From positions 1 through 33,378 of the forward strand of contig NZ_LGQZ01000034.1 in NCBI RefSeq assembly GCF_003116015.1: 33,378 nt of DNA. Reading direction: 5' to 3'. Shown here piece after piece: positions 7,033 to 16,191 of the stretch; within the stretch, counting starts at the first letter, position 1; the number at the start of each line of letters is the position of its first letter. Made by a program: the position numbers and the translations under genes. Source of the DNA: Azospirillum sp. TSO22-1. Lineage in GTDB: Bacteria; Pseudomonadota; Alphaproteobacteria; Azospirillales; Azospirillaceae. The notes under the pieces are model-generated. The model was not told where the DNA came from, did not search any database, and saw nothing but the letters and a program-made list of their open reading frames with translations.

Positions 7033-8691
7033 ATGGTTCATCGCGCGCCGGCGGCGGCGCTCGCCACCCACACCGTCGCCAACCAGCCGCCGGACTTCGC
7101 GCCGCGCGACCTCTGGCGCACCGACGCGGCCCTGTGCGACGCGGTGCGGCGGGAGGGCGGCGCCTGGGCCGAGGACCGGCTGGCCGCCCTGGGCGTCGAG
7201 GCGGGAAGCGAGCGGGTGATGGAACTGGGCGAGCTGGCCAACCGCCACCCGCCGGTGCTGAAAGCCTTCGACCGCTGCGGGCGCCGGCTGGACGAGGTCG
7301 AGTTCCATCCCGCCTACCACGCGCTGATGGAGCTGGCGTTCCGCCACCGCATCCACGCCCTGCCCTGGGACCGGCCGCAGGCCGGCGCGCACGTGGCGCA
7401 CGCGGCCATGGTCCACCTGCTGACCCAGGCCGAGGCGGGCGTGCTGTGCCCCGTCGCCATGACCTACGCCGCGGTGCCGGCGTTGCGGCGCCAGCCCGAA
7501 CTGGCCGGGGACTGGCTGCCGCGGATCCTCTCTGACCGCTACGACCCGCGCTTCATCCCGGCGGGCGAGAAGACCGGGGTGACCGTCGGCATGGCGATGA
7601 CGGAGAAGCAGGGCGGCTCCGACGTCCGCGCCAACACCACGCGGGCCGAGCCGTGCGGAAGCGGGGGCGAGCACACGCTGACCGGGCACAAATGGTTCTG
7701 CTCGGCGCCGATGTCGGACGCCTTCCTGACGCTGGCCCAGGCGGGGCGCGGGTTGACCTGCTTCCTGGTGCCGCGCTGGCGCCCGGACGGCACGCGCAAC
7801 CCGTTCCGCATCCAGCGCCTCAAGGACAAGCTGGGCAACCGCTCCAACGCCTCGGCGGAGATCGAGTACGACGGCACCTGGGCCGTCCGGGTCGGGGAGG
7901 AGGGGGCCGGCGTCGCCACCATCATCGACATGGTGCACCACACCCGCCTCGACTGCGGGGCGGCGGCGGCCGGCCTGATGCGCGCGGCGGTGTCGCGCGC
8001 GCTGCACCACGCCGGGCACCGGGCGGCGTTCGGGCAGCCGCTGATCGGGCAGCCGCTGATGCGCCACGTCCTAGCCGACCTCGCGCTGGAGGCCGAGGCG
8101 GCGACCGCGCTGGTGCTGCGGGTGGCGCGCGCGTTCGACGAGGGGGAGGCCGGCGCGGAGGCGCGGGCCTTCGCCCGGCTCGCGGTGGCGGTCGCCAAGT
8201 ACTGGGTCACCAAGCGCTGCCCGGCCGTCGCCTGCGAGGCGCTGGAGTGCCACGGCGGCAACGGCTACGTCGAGGACGGCGGCATGCCGCGGCTCTACCG
8301 CGAGGCCCCGCTGAACGCGATCTGGGAGGGGTCGGGCACCGTGATCTGCCTGGACGTCCTGCGCACGCTGCGCAAGGAGCCCGCGGCGCTGGCGGGCCTG
8401 GAAGCGGAGCTGCGCGGCGCGGGTGGTCTGGACGGCCGGCTGGACGCGTGGGTCCGCGAGACGCGGCGGATGCTCGCCGATTCCGCCGCGCTGGAGGTGC
8501 AGGCCCGCCGGCTGGTCGAGCGGCTGGCGCTGGCCCTCCAGGCCGGGCTGCTGCTGCGCCACGGCCCGCCGGCCGTCGCCGAGGCCTTCTGCGCGTCGCG
8601 CCTGGGCGGGGAGTGGGGGCACGCCTTCGGCACGCTGCCAGCGACCGTGGATGGCGACGGCATCCTAGCCCGCGCGGCCGGAGCGGGGTGA
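7033..8691 (+). CDS. aidB: AidB-like acyl-CoA dehydrogenase family flavoprotein
   Basis: The 552-residue protein matches E. coli AidB closely in length and motifs. These include TVANQPP near the N-terminus, MAMTEKQGGSDVRANTTRAEP (flavin/substrate region), GHKWFCSAPMSDAFL, RLKDKLGNRSNASAEIEY, FGQPLIGQPLMRHVLADLALE and LYREAPLNAIWEGSGTVICLDVLR. The last contains the acyl-CoA dehydrogenase catalytic glutamate in WEGSG. AidB is known as an alkylation-response, DNA-associated FAD protein with weak isovaleryl-CoA dehydrogenase activity. Start: ATG at 7033, eight bases after GGGGAGG; a longer upstream frame only shadows the preceding gene. No Ada operator or ada gene is visible nearby, so a catabolic role is equally possible. 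Confidence 0.88.
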   Translation: MVHRAPAAALATHTVANQPPDFAPRDLWRTDAALCDAVRREGGAWAEDRLAALGVEAGSERVMELGELANRHPPVLKAFDRCGRRLDEVEFHPAYHALMELAFRHRIHALPWDRPQAGAHVAHAAMVHLLTQAEAGVLCPVAMTYAAVPALRRQPELAGDWLPRILSDRYDPRFIPAGEKTGVTVGMAMTEKQGGSDVRANTTRAEPCGSGGEHTLTGHKWFCSAPMSDAFLTLAQAGRGLTCFLVPRWRPDGTRNPFRIQRLKDKLGNRSNASAEIEYDGTWAVRVGEEGAGVATIIDMVHHTRLDCGAAAAGLMRAAVSRALHHAGHRAAFGQPLIGQPLMRHVLADLALEAEAATALVLRVARAFDEGEAGAEARAFARLAVAVAKYWVTKRCPAVACEALECHGGNGYVEDGGMPRLYREAPLNAIWEGSGTVICLDVLRTLRKEPAALAGLEAELRGAGGLDGRLDAWVRETRRMLADSAALEVQARRLVERLALALQAGLLLRHGPPAVAEAFCASRLGGEWGHAFGTLPATVDGDGILARAAGAG

Positions 8692-8719
8692 CGTCCGTGG
8701 CGCTCGGCGGCGCGCTGGT

Positions 8720-9643
8720 CTACGGCCGGGGCGGGCAGGCCCGGTCCCGGGGGAGGGCACCGCAGACCTCGCGGACGCAGCCCCTCAGCCAGCGGTGCGC
8801 CGGGTCGGCGTCGAGCCTCGGGTGCCACAGCATCGACACGGTGACCGGCGGGACGGCAACCGGCAGCGGGAAGCTGTGCAGGCCAGCGCGCAGGGCTTGC
8901 GTGTGCCGCTCCGGCACGGCGGCGATCAGGTCGGTGGCGCGCACCAGCGCCAGCGCGGCGGCGAAGCCGCCGACGGTGGTGGCGACGTGGCGCTCCAGGC
9001 CGAGCGCTTCCAGCGCGTCGTCGACCGGCCCGCGGTCGAGGCCCTGGCGCGAGACGAGGACGTGCCGGCCGGCGGCGTAGCGGGCGGCCGTGACCTCGCC
9101 CCGGCAGAGCGGGTGCCCCGCTCGCACGACGCCGACGAAGCGGTCGCGGAACAGGGCCTGCGCGCGCACCTCAGGGCCCGTCGTGTCGCCGACGACCCCG
9201 GTTTCCAGGTCCACGGATCCGCCGCGCAGCGGCGCGCTGTCCTTGTCCGGCTTCGGCACGAAGCGCAGCCGCACGCCCGGCGCCTCCACGGCGACGCGGG
9301 CGAGGAGGCCCGCCCCGAAGTTCTCGACGAAGCCGTCGCTGCCGCGCAGCGTGAAGGTGCGCGCGAGCCGCGCGAGGTCGAGCGCCTCGGCCGGCCGCAG
9401 CACCGCCTCCGCGTCCTGCACCAGCCGGCTCACCCGCTCGCGGAGGTCGAGCGCACGCGGCGTGGGCACGAGTCCGCGCCCGGCCCGCACCAGCAGCGGG
9501 TCGCCGGTCGCCTCGCGCAGCCGCGCCAGCGCCCGGCTCATCGCCGACGGGCTGAGCCGCAGGCGCCGGGCGGCGCGCGCCACGCTGCCTTCCGCCAGCA
9601 GGACGTCGAGCGTGACGAGCAGGTTGAGGTCGGGCCGCGCCAT
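8720..9643 (-). CDS. LysR-family transcriptional regulator
   Basis: The 307-residue regulator has an N-terminal winged helix-turn-helix. This runs ARPDLNLLVTLDVLLAEGSVARAARRLRLSPSAMSRALARLRE, then TGDPLLVRAGRGLVPTPRA. A periplasmic-binding-like effector domain follows from about residue 90. The open frame runs further upstream, but the start at 9643 (MARPDLNLL) is the family-standard position. It is divergent from an MFS exporter gene with a dyad in the 121-bp gap, the common LysR-exporter arrangement. This predicts that it senses the exporter's substrate and controls both genes. The inducer is not predictable. Confidence 0.88.
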   Translation of the reverse strand: MARPDLNLLVTLDVLLAEGSVARAARRLRLSPSAMSRALARLREATGDPLLVRAGRGLVPTPRALDLRERVSRLVQDAEAVLRPAEALDLARLARTFTLRGSDGFVENFGAGLLARVAVEAPGVRLRFVPKPDKDSAPLRGGSVDLETGVVGDTTGPEVRAQALFRDRFVGVVRAGHPLCRGEVTAARYAAGRHVLVSRQGLDRGPVDDALEALGLERHVATTVGGFAAALALVRATDLIAAVPERHTQALRAGLHSFPLPVAVPPVTVSMLWHPRLDADPAHRWLRGCVREVCGALPRDRACPPRP

Positions 9644-9672
9644 GCGGCGAGGATAACACCGTCCGGCATGGC

Positions 9673-9697
9673 GTTGCATGCACGAATACAGTGCAAC
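9673..9697. promoter_or_regulatory. Candidate LysR operator in the divergent gap
   Basis: GTTGCA (9673-9678) and TGCAAC (9692-9697) form an interrupted palindrome with a 13-bp spacer. It is 30 bp upstream of the LysR start and 68 bp upstream of the MFS start. LysR regulators typically bind such dyads in the shared promoter. The right arm CAGTGCAAC recurs at 11742-11750 upstream of the micro-protein pair. Confidence 0.5.
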
Positions 9698-9764
9698 CGC
9701 TGCGTCTTCCGCCATCCCTGGCGCGGGGTTAGGTCTCTCGGAAACCAACGAGGGACCCGATGTC

Positions 9765-11180
9765 ATGCAGAAGCTCATGGAACGCAAGGATTGCAGCGCG
9801 GGGGCCGGAGGGGCGCTCGCCGGCCTGTCGGCCTGCATGTTGCTGTCGTCGCTCGGCACCAGCGTCGCCAACGTCGCCCTGCCGACGCTGGCGGAGGCGT
9901 TCGGCGCCTCCTTCCAGCAGGTGCAGTGGATCGTGGTGGCCTATCTCCTCGCCGTCACCACGCTGATCGTCGGCGTCGGGCGGCTCGGCGACAGGATCGG
10001 CCGGCGGAGGCTGCTGCTGGCCGGGCTCGCCCTGTTCACGGCGGCGTCGGCGCTGTGCGGCGCCGCGTCCACGCTGTGGCTGCTGGTTGCCGCGCGGGCG
10101 GTGCAGGGGCTCGGCGCCGCCGTCATGATGGCGCTGGCCCTGGCGTTCGTCGGCCAGACGGTCCCGAAGGAGCGCACCGGCAGCGCCATGGGGCTGCTGG
10201 GCACGATGTCGGCGGTCGGCACCGCGCTCGGCCCGTCGCTGGGCGGTGCGCTGATCGCCGGGTTCGGCTGGCGGGCGATCTTCCTGGTCAACCTGCCGCT
10301 CGGCGCGCTCGCGCTGGGGCTGGCGTGGCGGGGACTGCCGGCCGACCGCGCGGTGCCGGCGGCGGAGCGGGTGGGCTTCGACCACCTGGGCACGCTGCTG
10401 CTGGCCCTGACGCTCGGCGCCTACGCGCTCGCCATGACGGTGGGGCGGGGGAGCTTCGGCCCGCTGAACGCGGGGCTGCTGCTGGCGGCGGTGCTGGGTG
10501 CCGGCCTTTTCGTGCGGGCCGAGGCGCGGGCGGCGTCGCCGCTGGTCCGGCCGGCGACGTTCCGCGATCCGGAGCTGGGCGCGGGGCTTGCCGCCAGCCT
10601 GCTGGTGGCGACGGTGATGATGGCGACGCTGGTGGTCGGGCCGTTCTATCTGGCGCGCGCCCTGGCGCTCGACACCGCGCTGGTCGGCCTGGTCATGTCC
10701 ATCGGGCCGGCGGTCGCCGCCCTGGCCGGCGTGCCGGCCGGCCGCGCCGTGGACCGGTTCGGGGCGTGGCGCATGACCGTCGCCGGGCTGGTGGGGACCG
10801 GGTCCGGCTGCGGGCTGCTGGCGGCGGTGCCGGCGACTCTCGGCGTTCCCGGCTACGCCGCCGCCATCGCCGTCACCACGGCCGGCTACGCGCTGTTCCA
10901 GACGGCCAACAACACCGCGGTCCTGGCGGACGTCGCCCCGGACCGGCGCGGCGTGGTGTCGGGGATGCTCACCTTGTCGCGCAACCTCGGGCTCATCACC
11001 GGCGCGTCGGTGATGGGCGCCGTGTTCGCGTTCGCCGCCGGAACCATCGACCCGACCGCGGCGCCTGCCCAGGCGGTCGATGGCGGCATGCGGATCACCT
11101 TCGTGCTTGCGGCGGTCCTGGTCGCTCTGGCGCTCATGGTCACGATGGGAAGTCGTGCCCGCTCCGCGGAGCCGGCGTAA
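9765..11180 (+). CDS. MFS drug-efflux transporter (DHA2 / EmrB-QacA type)
   Basis: The 471-residue membrane protein has about 14 hydrophobic segments. It carries the MFS motif A GRLGDRIGRR (72-81) after the second helix, and the antiporter motif C (GLLGTMSAVGTALGPSLGG) in the fifth helix, which marks proton-driven exporters. The frame is open upstream, but the ATG at 9765 is preferred: GAGGGA lies nine bases before it and the protein then begins at the normal MFS N-terminus. It is divergent from the LysR gene, which probably regulates it. The substrate is unknown; export of toxic aromatics or antibiotics is plausible. Confidence 0.88.
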   Translation: MQKLMERKDCSAGAGGALAGLSACMLLSSLGTSVANVALPTLAEAFGASFQQVQWIVVAYLLAVTTLIVGVGRLGDRIGRRRLLLAGLALFTAASALCGAASTLWLLVAARAVQGLGAAVMMALALAFVGQTVPKERTGSAMGLLGTMSAVGTALGPSLGGALIAGFGWRAIFLVNLPLGALALGLAWRGLPADRAVPAAERVGFDHLGTLLLALTLGAYALAMTVGRGSFGPLNAGLLLAAVLGAGLFVRAEARAASPLVRPATFRDPELGAGLAASLLVATVMMATLVVGPFYLARALALDTALVGLVMSIGPAVAALAGVPAGRAVDRFGAWRMTVAGLVGTGSGCGLLAAVPATLGVPGYAAAIAVTTAGYALFQTANNTAVLADVAPDRRGVVSGMLTLSRNLGLITGASVMGAVFAFAAGTIDPTAAPAQAVDGGMRITFVLAAVLVALALMVTMGSRARSAEPA

Positions 11181-11185
11181 GCACG

Positions 11186-11215
11186 GGCCGGCGGCGCGGG
11201 GATGCGTCGCCGGCC
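11186..11215. terminator. Hairpin between convergent genes
   Basis: GGCCGGCG / CGCCGGCC form an 8-bp GC stem with a 14-base loop. It sits exactly between the stops of the MFS gene (11180) and the leftward micro-protein (11223). No T-run follows on either strand, so it is at best a weak bidirectional terminator. Confidence 0.4.
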
Positions 11216-11222
11216 GTTACCG

Positions 11223-11396
11223 TCAGCGGGTGGCGGGCAGGGCCGCGCCGATGTGGCGATCGCCGCAGATGGCGGAGAACAGGCGCCGCGCCATCGAACG
11301 GAGATACGCGACGCGCATTTCCTCGGCCTCGCGGCGCAGGCGCCGCAGTTCCAGGCTCGACGGCAGAGAACCGGCGATGCTGCGTTCCTGGTTCAT
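11223..11396 (-). CDS. Micro-protein (57 aa) with an Arg-rich helix
   Basis: The 57-residue protein begins MNQERSIAGS and continues with a basic amphipathic helix (LELRRLRREAEEMRVAYLRSMARRLFSAI). The short tail is CGDRHIGAALPATR. An AGGAGA ribosome site stands six bases before the ATG, which is strong support for translation. The helix resembles short alphaproteobacterial proteins with an ARxLRAExM...LxRxL pattern (RSP_7527 or DUF1127-like). That resemblance is by eye and function is unknown. It is second in a two-gene unit, 22 bp after the 58-residue protein. Confidence 0.6.
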   Translation of the reverse strand: MNQERSIAGSLPSSLELRRLRREAEEMRVAYLRSMARRLFSAICGDRHIGAALPATR

Positions 11397-11418
11397 GATC
11401 GTCTCCTGAGCAAAGCGT

Positions 11419-11595
11419 TCAGTTGAAGGTGTGCAGCTGGCTTGCCGTCTCGGAGATGGCGTTCCAGTCGATGTGGGCCGGCGTCGGCACCGGCTCGCTC
11501 GTCACGGCGGCGCCCGCGGCGGCGGCGGCGACCAGGGCGACGAGGGCGGCGGCCGTGGTGACCGCGATGCGCGACAGGGAATGCTTGATGTGCAT
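11419..11595 (-). CDS. Small secreted or membrane-anchored protein (58 aa)
   Basis: The 58-residue product has a basic start (MHIKHSLSR) and one hydrophobic Ala/Val-rich helix (about residues 10-31). A soluble tail, SEPVPTPAHIDWNAISETASQLHTFN, follows. It could be an uncleaved membrane anchor or a signal peptide releasing a peptide of roughly 27 residues. An upstream in-frame start (11655) is possible, but TGGAG eight bases before the ATG at 11595 favours the shorter form. Function is unknown. Its pairing with the next micro-protein suggests a small stress or envelope unit. Confidence 0.55.
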   Translation of the reverse strand: MHIKHSLSRIAVTTAAALVALVAAAAAGAAVTSEPVPTPAHIDWNAISETASQLHTFN

Positions 11596-12023
11596 GGGAC
11601 TGCTCCAGGGATGCTTTTTGGATTCTTGGCCGGACCGGGGGAGCAGCGTCTCCAACCCCCGCCATGTCCTGTGGGGAAATCATGGCCCCGCTTTGCTGCG
11701 GTGCGAAGCGCGCTCTGCACATGCCCACCATAAGCATATTGCAGTGCAACATAGCGCTGCGAAGTCCTAGTCTCTAAACACGGCGCCGAAATAATAGCGC
11801 TGTGAACGTCTGCGGATCTCCGGCAGGAACGGACGCATCCATTGACCGGTTTGCTGTCTCGGGGCGGAGGGCGCGCCGGTGTGCCGCGCGCCGCCACGAC
11901 GTACGGGCATGGCTGCCTTGAGCCGGTAACCGGAAGCGTGGCGCGCGGAACGGTGTATCAGAACGCACGAGGCGCGGTGCGCATGAACAACCGCGAGCCA
12001 AAGGACGTAAAGGAGACACTGGA
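11596..12023. other. Gene-free 428-bp intergenic region
   Basis: No convincing gene is seen; the 61-codon frame at 11842-12027 lacks protein-like composition. The region must hold promoters for the leftward micro-protein unit and the rightward binding protein. Notable items are the palindrome TTGCA-G-TGCAA (11739-11749), whose CAGTGCAAC also occurs in the LysR/MFS gap, ATAGCGCTG twice (11751 and 11794), and CCGGT-A-ACCGG (11923-11933). I see no clear -35/-10 pair. Confidence 0.5.
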
Positions 12024-13130
12024 ATGACCCGCAGCATTTCCCTGGTCAGCGCCCTGGCGCTTCTGGCCGGCGTGGGCACCGCGCACGCCGACATCGCCAT
12101 CGGGCTCGGCACCGCGACCAGCGGTTCCGTCGCGGCGCTCGGCCAGCAGACGGTGTACGGCGCCCAGCAGGCCATCAAGGACATCAACGCCAAGGGCGGG
12201 GTGCTCGGCCAGCAGCTGGTGCTGAAGGTCGGCGACGACGCCTGCGACCCGCGGCAGGCCGTGGCGGTCGCCAACCGCTTCGCCACCGAGAAGGTGGTGG
12301 CGGTGAACGGGCACCTGTGCTCGGGCTCGGCGATCCCGGCGTCGGAGGTCTACAACGAGGAGGGCATCGTCATGATGACCCCCACCGCCACCAACCCGAC
12401 GCTGACCGACCGCGGCTACAACGCGGTGTTCCGCGCCTGCGGCCGCGACGACCAGCAGGGCGTGGTGTCGGGCCAGTACATCGCCACCAAGTTCAAGGGT
12501 AAGGCGGTCGCCATCGTCGATGACAAGCAGTCCTACGGCAAGGGCCTGGCCGACGTCGTCGCCAAGACGCTGGAGCAGGCCGGCGTTCCGGTCGCTTACC
12601 GCGGCTCGGTCACGGCCGGCGAGAAGGACTTCTCCTCACTGATCACCAACCTGAAGCAGCGCAACGTCGAGGCCATCTACTACGGCGGCTACCATCCGGA
12701 GCTGGGCCTGATGGTCCGTCAGGCGCGCGAGCACGGGCTGCAGGCGCAGTTCATCGCCGGCGACGGCCTGAACAACCCGGAATTCTGGGCGATCACCGGG
12801 GCGGCCGGGCAGGGCACGCTGTACACCGACAGCCCCTCGGCCGCCAGCAACCCGGCGGCGCGCCAGCTGGTCGACGCCTTCAAGGCCGCCGGCCTGCCGG
12901 ATCCGGGCAACTTCGCCTTCTACAGCTACGCGGTGATCCAGACCATCGCCCAGGGCCTGGAGAAGGCCGGCGCGGCCGATCCCAAGAAGCTCGCCGCCGC
13001 GCTGCACGGCGGCACCTTCGACACGGTCGTCGGCCAGATCCAGTTCGACAAGAAGGGCGACGTCGTGAAGCCGGCCTACGTGCTGTACGAATGGCGCGAG
13101 GGCAAGAACGTCCAGATGGCCGACCAGTAA
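12024..13130 (+). CDS. Periplasmic branched-chain amino acid-type binding protein (LivJ/LivK family)
   Basis: The 368-residue precursor has a cleavable signal peptide of about 22 residues ending AHA|D. The mature part follows the type I periplasmic-binding fold: IAIGLGTATSGSVAALGQQTVYGAQQAIKDINAKGGVLGQQLVL, then DDACDP and NGHLCSGS. The two cysteines are placed like the LivJ disulfide. SYGKGLADVV and AIYYGGYHPELGLMVRQA come later. AGGAG lies eight bases before the ATG. It would deliver ligand to a LivHMGF permease, and the one at 114-3420, which lacks a binding protein in view, is a candidate partner. The ligand is uncertain. Confidence 0.9.
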   Translation: MTRSISLVSALALLAGVGTAHADIAIGLGTATSGSVAALGQQTVYGAQQAIKDINAKGGVLGQQLVLKVGDDACDPRQAVAVANRFATEKVVAVNGHLCSGSAIPASEVYNEEGIVMMTPTATNPTLTDRGYNAVFRACGRDDQQGVVSGQYIATKFKGKAVAIVDDKQSYGKGLADVVAKTLEQAGVPVAYRGSVTAGEKDFSSLITNLKQRNVEAIYYGGYHPELGLMVRQAREHGLQAQFIAGDGLNNPEFWAITGAAGQGTLYTDSPSAASNPAARQLVDAFKAAGLPDPGNFAFYSYAVIQTIAQGLEKAGAADPKKLAAALHGGTFDTVVGQIQFDKKGDVVKPAYVLYEWREGKNVQMADQ

Positions 13131-13142
13131 GGCCGCCGGCCG

Positions 13143-13174
13143 CTCCCCTCCCGGGCGCCTGCCGGGGAGGGGAG
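13143..13174 (+). terminator. GC-rich hairpin after the binding-protein gene
   Basis: CTCCCCTCCCGG and CCGGGGAGGGGAG pair with a single bulge across a seven-base loop, 12 bp after the stop. No T-tract follows. The CCCTCCC/GGGAGGGG core resembles the intergenic repeat family of this window, so it may be a degenerate copy acting as a 3' end. Confidence 0.45.
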
Positions 13175-13265
13175 GGCCGATGTCCCGATTGGGCTGCAAT
13201 ATGGCGGTTGCTCGTGTATCTCTGTGCGGGCGGAAACCGCCGCGTACGCTGTTGCAGGGTTCGAC

Positions 13266-14009
13266 ATGCCGTCGGTAGACCATGATCTCATGCCGCCGTC
13301 CGAAGGCCCGGCGCCGGACCCGACGGTCCACGACGGCCTCTCGGCGCATGACTGGCTGGAAGCCGAGATCCTGTCCGGACGGCTTCCTCCCGGCTCCAGG
13401 ATCGTCCTCGACGCGCTGGCGGAGCGGCGCTCCGTCACCCCGTCGGAGATGCGCGAGGCGGCGATCCAGCTGTCCAACGACGGGCTGGCCTTCCTCGACG
13501 CCGGGGCGTCGCTGCGCGTGGCGCCGGTGTCGCTGGCCGACCTCAGGGACCTGACGGCGACCCGCATCGTCGTCGAGAAGGAGGTGCTGCGCAGCTCCAT
13601 CCTGGCCGCCGACGCCGACTGGGAGGCGCGGGTGCGCGCCGCCTTCGGCGAACTGACGGCGGTGGAGGCGCTGCTGGGCGACAACCCGCGCGCCCACCTC
13701 GACCGCTGGGAGCGCTGCAACGGCGAGTTCCACGGCGCCCTCGTCGCGGCGTGCCCGCTGCGCCGGCTGATGCGCTTCAACCGCCTGCTCTACAAGCAGC
13801 ACGAACGCTACCGGCGCCTGGTGTTGGTGCAGCGCACCACGCCGCGCGACGTGCACGCCGAGCATCTGGCGCTGTTCGAGGCCGCCATGGCCCGCGACGT
13901 CGAGACGGCCTGCGCGGTGCTGGAGGAGCACATCGCGCGGACCGTCGACATGCTGGCGAACGGCATCCGCGACGGGTCGTGGTTCGGCGCGCCGGCGGGG
14001 CTGCCGTAG
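13266..14009 (+). CDS. GntR-family regulator with FCD (FadR C-terminal) domain
   Basis: The 247-residue protein has an N-terminal winged helix (AHDWLEAEILSGRLPPGSRIVLDALAERRSV...MREAAIQLSNDGLAFL). The recognition part is unusual: the common SRTPVREAL is replaced by TPSEMREAA. The helical FCD effector domain keeps the metal-site histidines in NGEFHGAL, DVHAEHLALF and LEEHIART. The open frame begins at a GTG at 13224, but the ATG at 13266 follows AGGG at good spacing. It sits downstream of the binding-protein gene on the same strand, separated by a hairpin. It may control that gene in response to a carboxylate ligand. Confidence 0.8.
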   Translation: MPSVDHDLMPPSEGPAPDPTVHDGLSAHDWLEAEILSGRLPPGSRIVLDALAERRSVTPSEMREAAIQLSNDGLAFLDAGASLRVAPVSLADLRDLTATRIVVEKEVLRSSILAADADWEARVRAAFGELTAVEALLGDNPRAHLDRWERCNGEFHGALVAACPLRRLMRFNRLLYKQHERYRRLVLVQRTTPRDVHAEHLALFEAAMARDVETACAVLEEHIARTVDMLANGIRDGSWFGAPAGLP

Positions 14010-14040
14010 GGCGGTGTCCTGGGTGGTCTGAACGTCGAAG

Positions 14041-14079
14041 CCCTCCCCCACCCCCGGCGGGGGAGGGTTGGGTGGGGGC
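14041..14079 (+). repeat. GC-rich palindromic intergenic repeat (copy 2)
   Basis: CCCTCCCCC and GGGGGAGGG flank an ACCCCCGGC centre and are followed by the tail TTGGGTGGGGG. The same core and GTGGGGG tail occur at 28815-28850. It lies in the convergent gap between the GntR gene and the phenol activator gene, so it may also stop or protect both transcripts. Confidence 0.6.
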
Positions 14080-14120
14080 TACGGCGCGCACGAGAATCAA
14101 CGCCTGCCACCCACGCCGTA

Positions 14121-14183
14121 GCCCCCACCTTCCCGCGCCTGCGGCGCGGGCCCCTTCCTCCCCCGCCGGGGGCGGGGGAGGGG
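14121..14183 (+). repeat. GC-rich two-hairpin intergenic repeat (copy 3)
   Basis: Two hairpins occur in tandem: CCCGCGCC-TGC-GGCGCGGG (14132-14150) and CCTCCCCCGCC-GGG-GGCGGGGGAGG (14157-14181). The CCCCCACCTTCCC lead-in and GGCCCCTTCCT linker match copy 1 at 40-96, while the stems differ with pairing preserved. A perfect 16-bp inverted repeat (14071-14086 with 14114-14129) ties it head-to-head to copy 2. Confidence 0.6.
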
Positions 14184-14217
14184 ACGTACAGACCTTCGCG
14201 GTCCTCGGAAACCTGCC

Positions 14218-15975
<1,758 letters not shown>

Positions 15976-16031
15976 TTCGTAAAGGTACGCGGGCGGCGCC
16001 CCCGGCGCAACGCCGCCTCCACGATGGGCAT

Positions 16032-16051
16032 GATTGATGAAATGATCAATC
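16032..16051. promoter_or_regulatory. Upstream activating sequence 1 for the phenol activator
   Basis: The perfect dyad GATTGAT-GAAATG-ATCAATC fits the TTGAT-N6-ATCAA pattern of XylR/DmpR/MopR-class binding sites. It lies between the regulator start (15975) and the operon, with its centre about 150 bp upstream of the -24 element. Confidence 0.85.
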
Positions 16052-16074
16052 GCTTCCGCCTTTCGCATGAAACG

Positions 16075-16094
16075 GATTGATCAAATCATCAATT
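16075..16094. promoter_or_regulatory. Upstream activating sequence 2 for the phenol activator
   Basis: GATTGAT-CAAATC-ATCAATT is a second copy of the dyad, centred 43 bp from the first, about four helical turns. Both would present on the same face of the DNA for cooperative assembly of the activator. Its centre is roughly 108 bp upstream of the -24 element, a normal distance for sigma-54 enhancers. Confidence 0.85.
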
Positions 16095-16191
16095 CCGCGG
16101 GTGCCCGCCCGCCCGTACGGTCACCCCCGGCTGTGGCCAAACCATTGGTTAGGCAACGAAAACATCCGCGTTCCGGACCGTCCGCTTCACT

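Noticed and set aside
8795..11398. 867-codon open frame on the plus strand
   Set aside because: It runs antisense to the LysR gene and out of frame through the MFS gene. It is Arg/Gly/Ala-rich with no recognisable domain, a by-product of high GC.
11842..12027. 61-codon frame before the binding-protein gene
   Set aside because: It has no ribosome site and low-complexity composition, and it overlaps the leader and start of the binding-protein gene.
14071..14129. Possible insertion-sequence ends or transposon remnant
   Set aside because: The inverted arms are perfect, but there is no transposase and no target duplication. The sequence belongs to the GC-rich repeat family instead.
15976..16068. 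Start of the phenol activator at 16068, giving 616 residues
   Set aside because: This would place upstream activating site 1 inside the coding region. It lacks a ribosome site, and the extra residues match nothing in the family. It cannot be excluded entirely.
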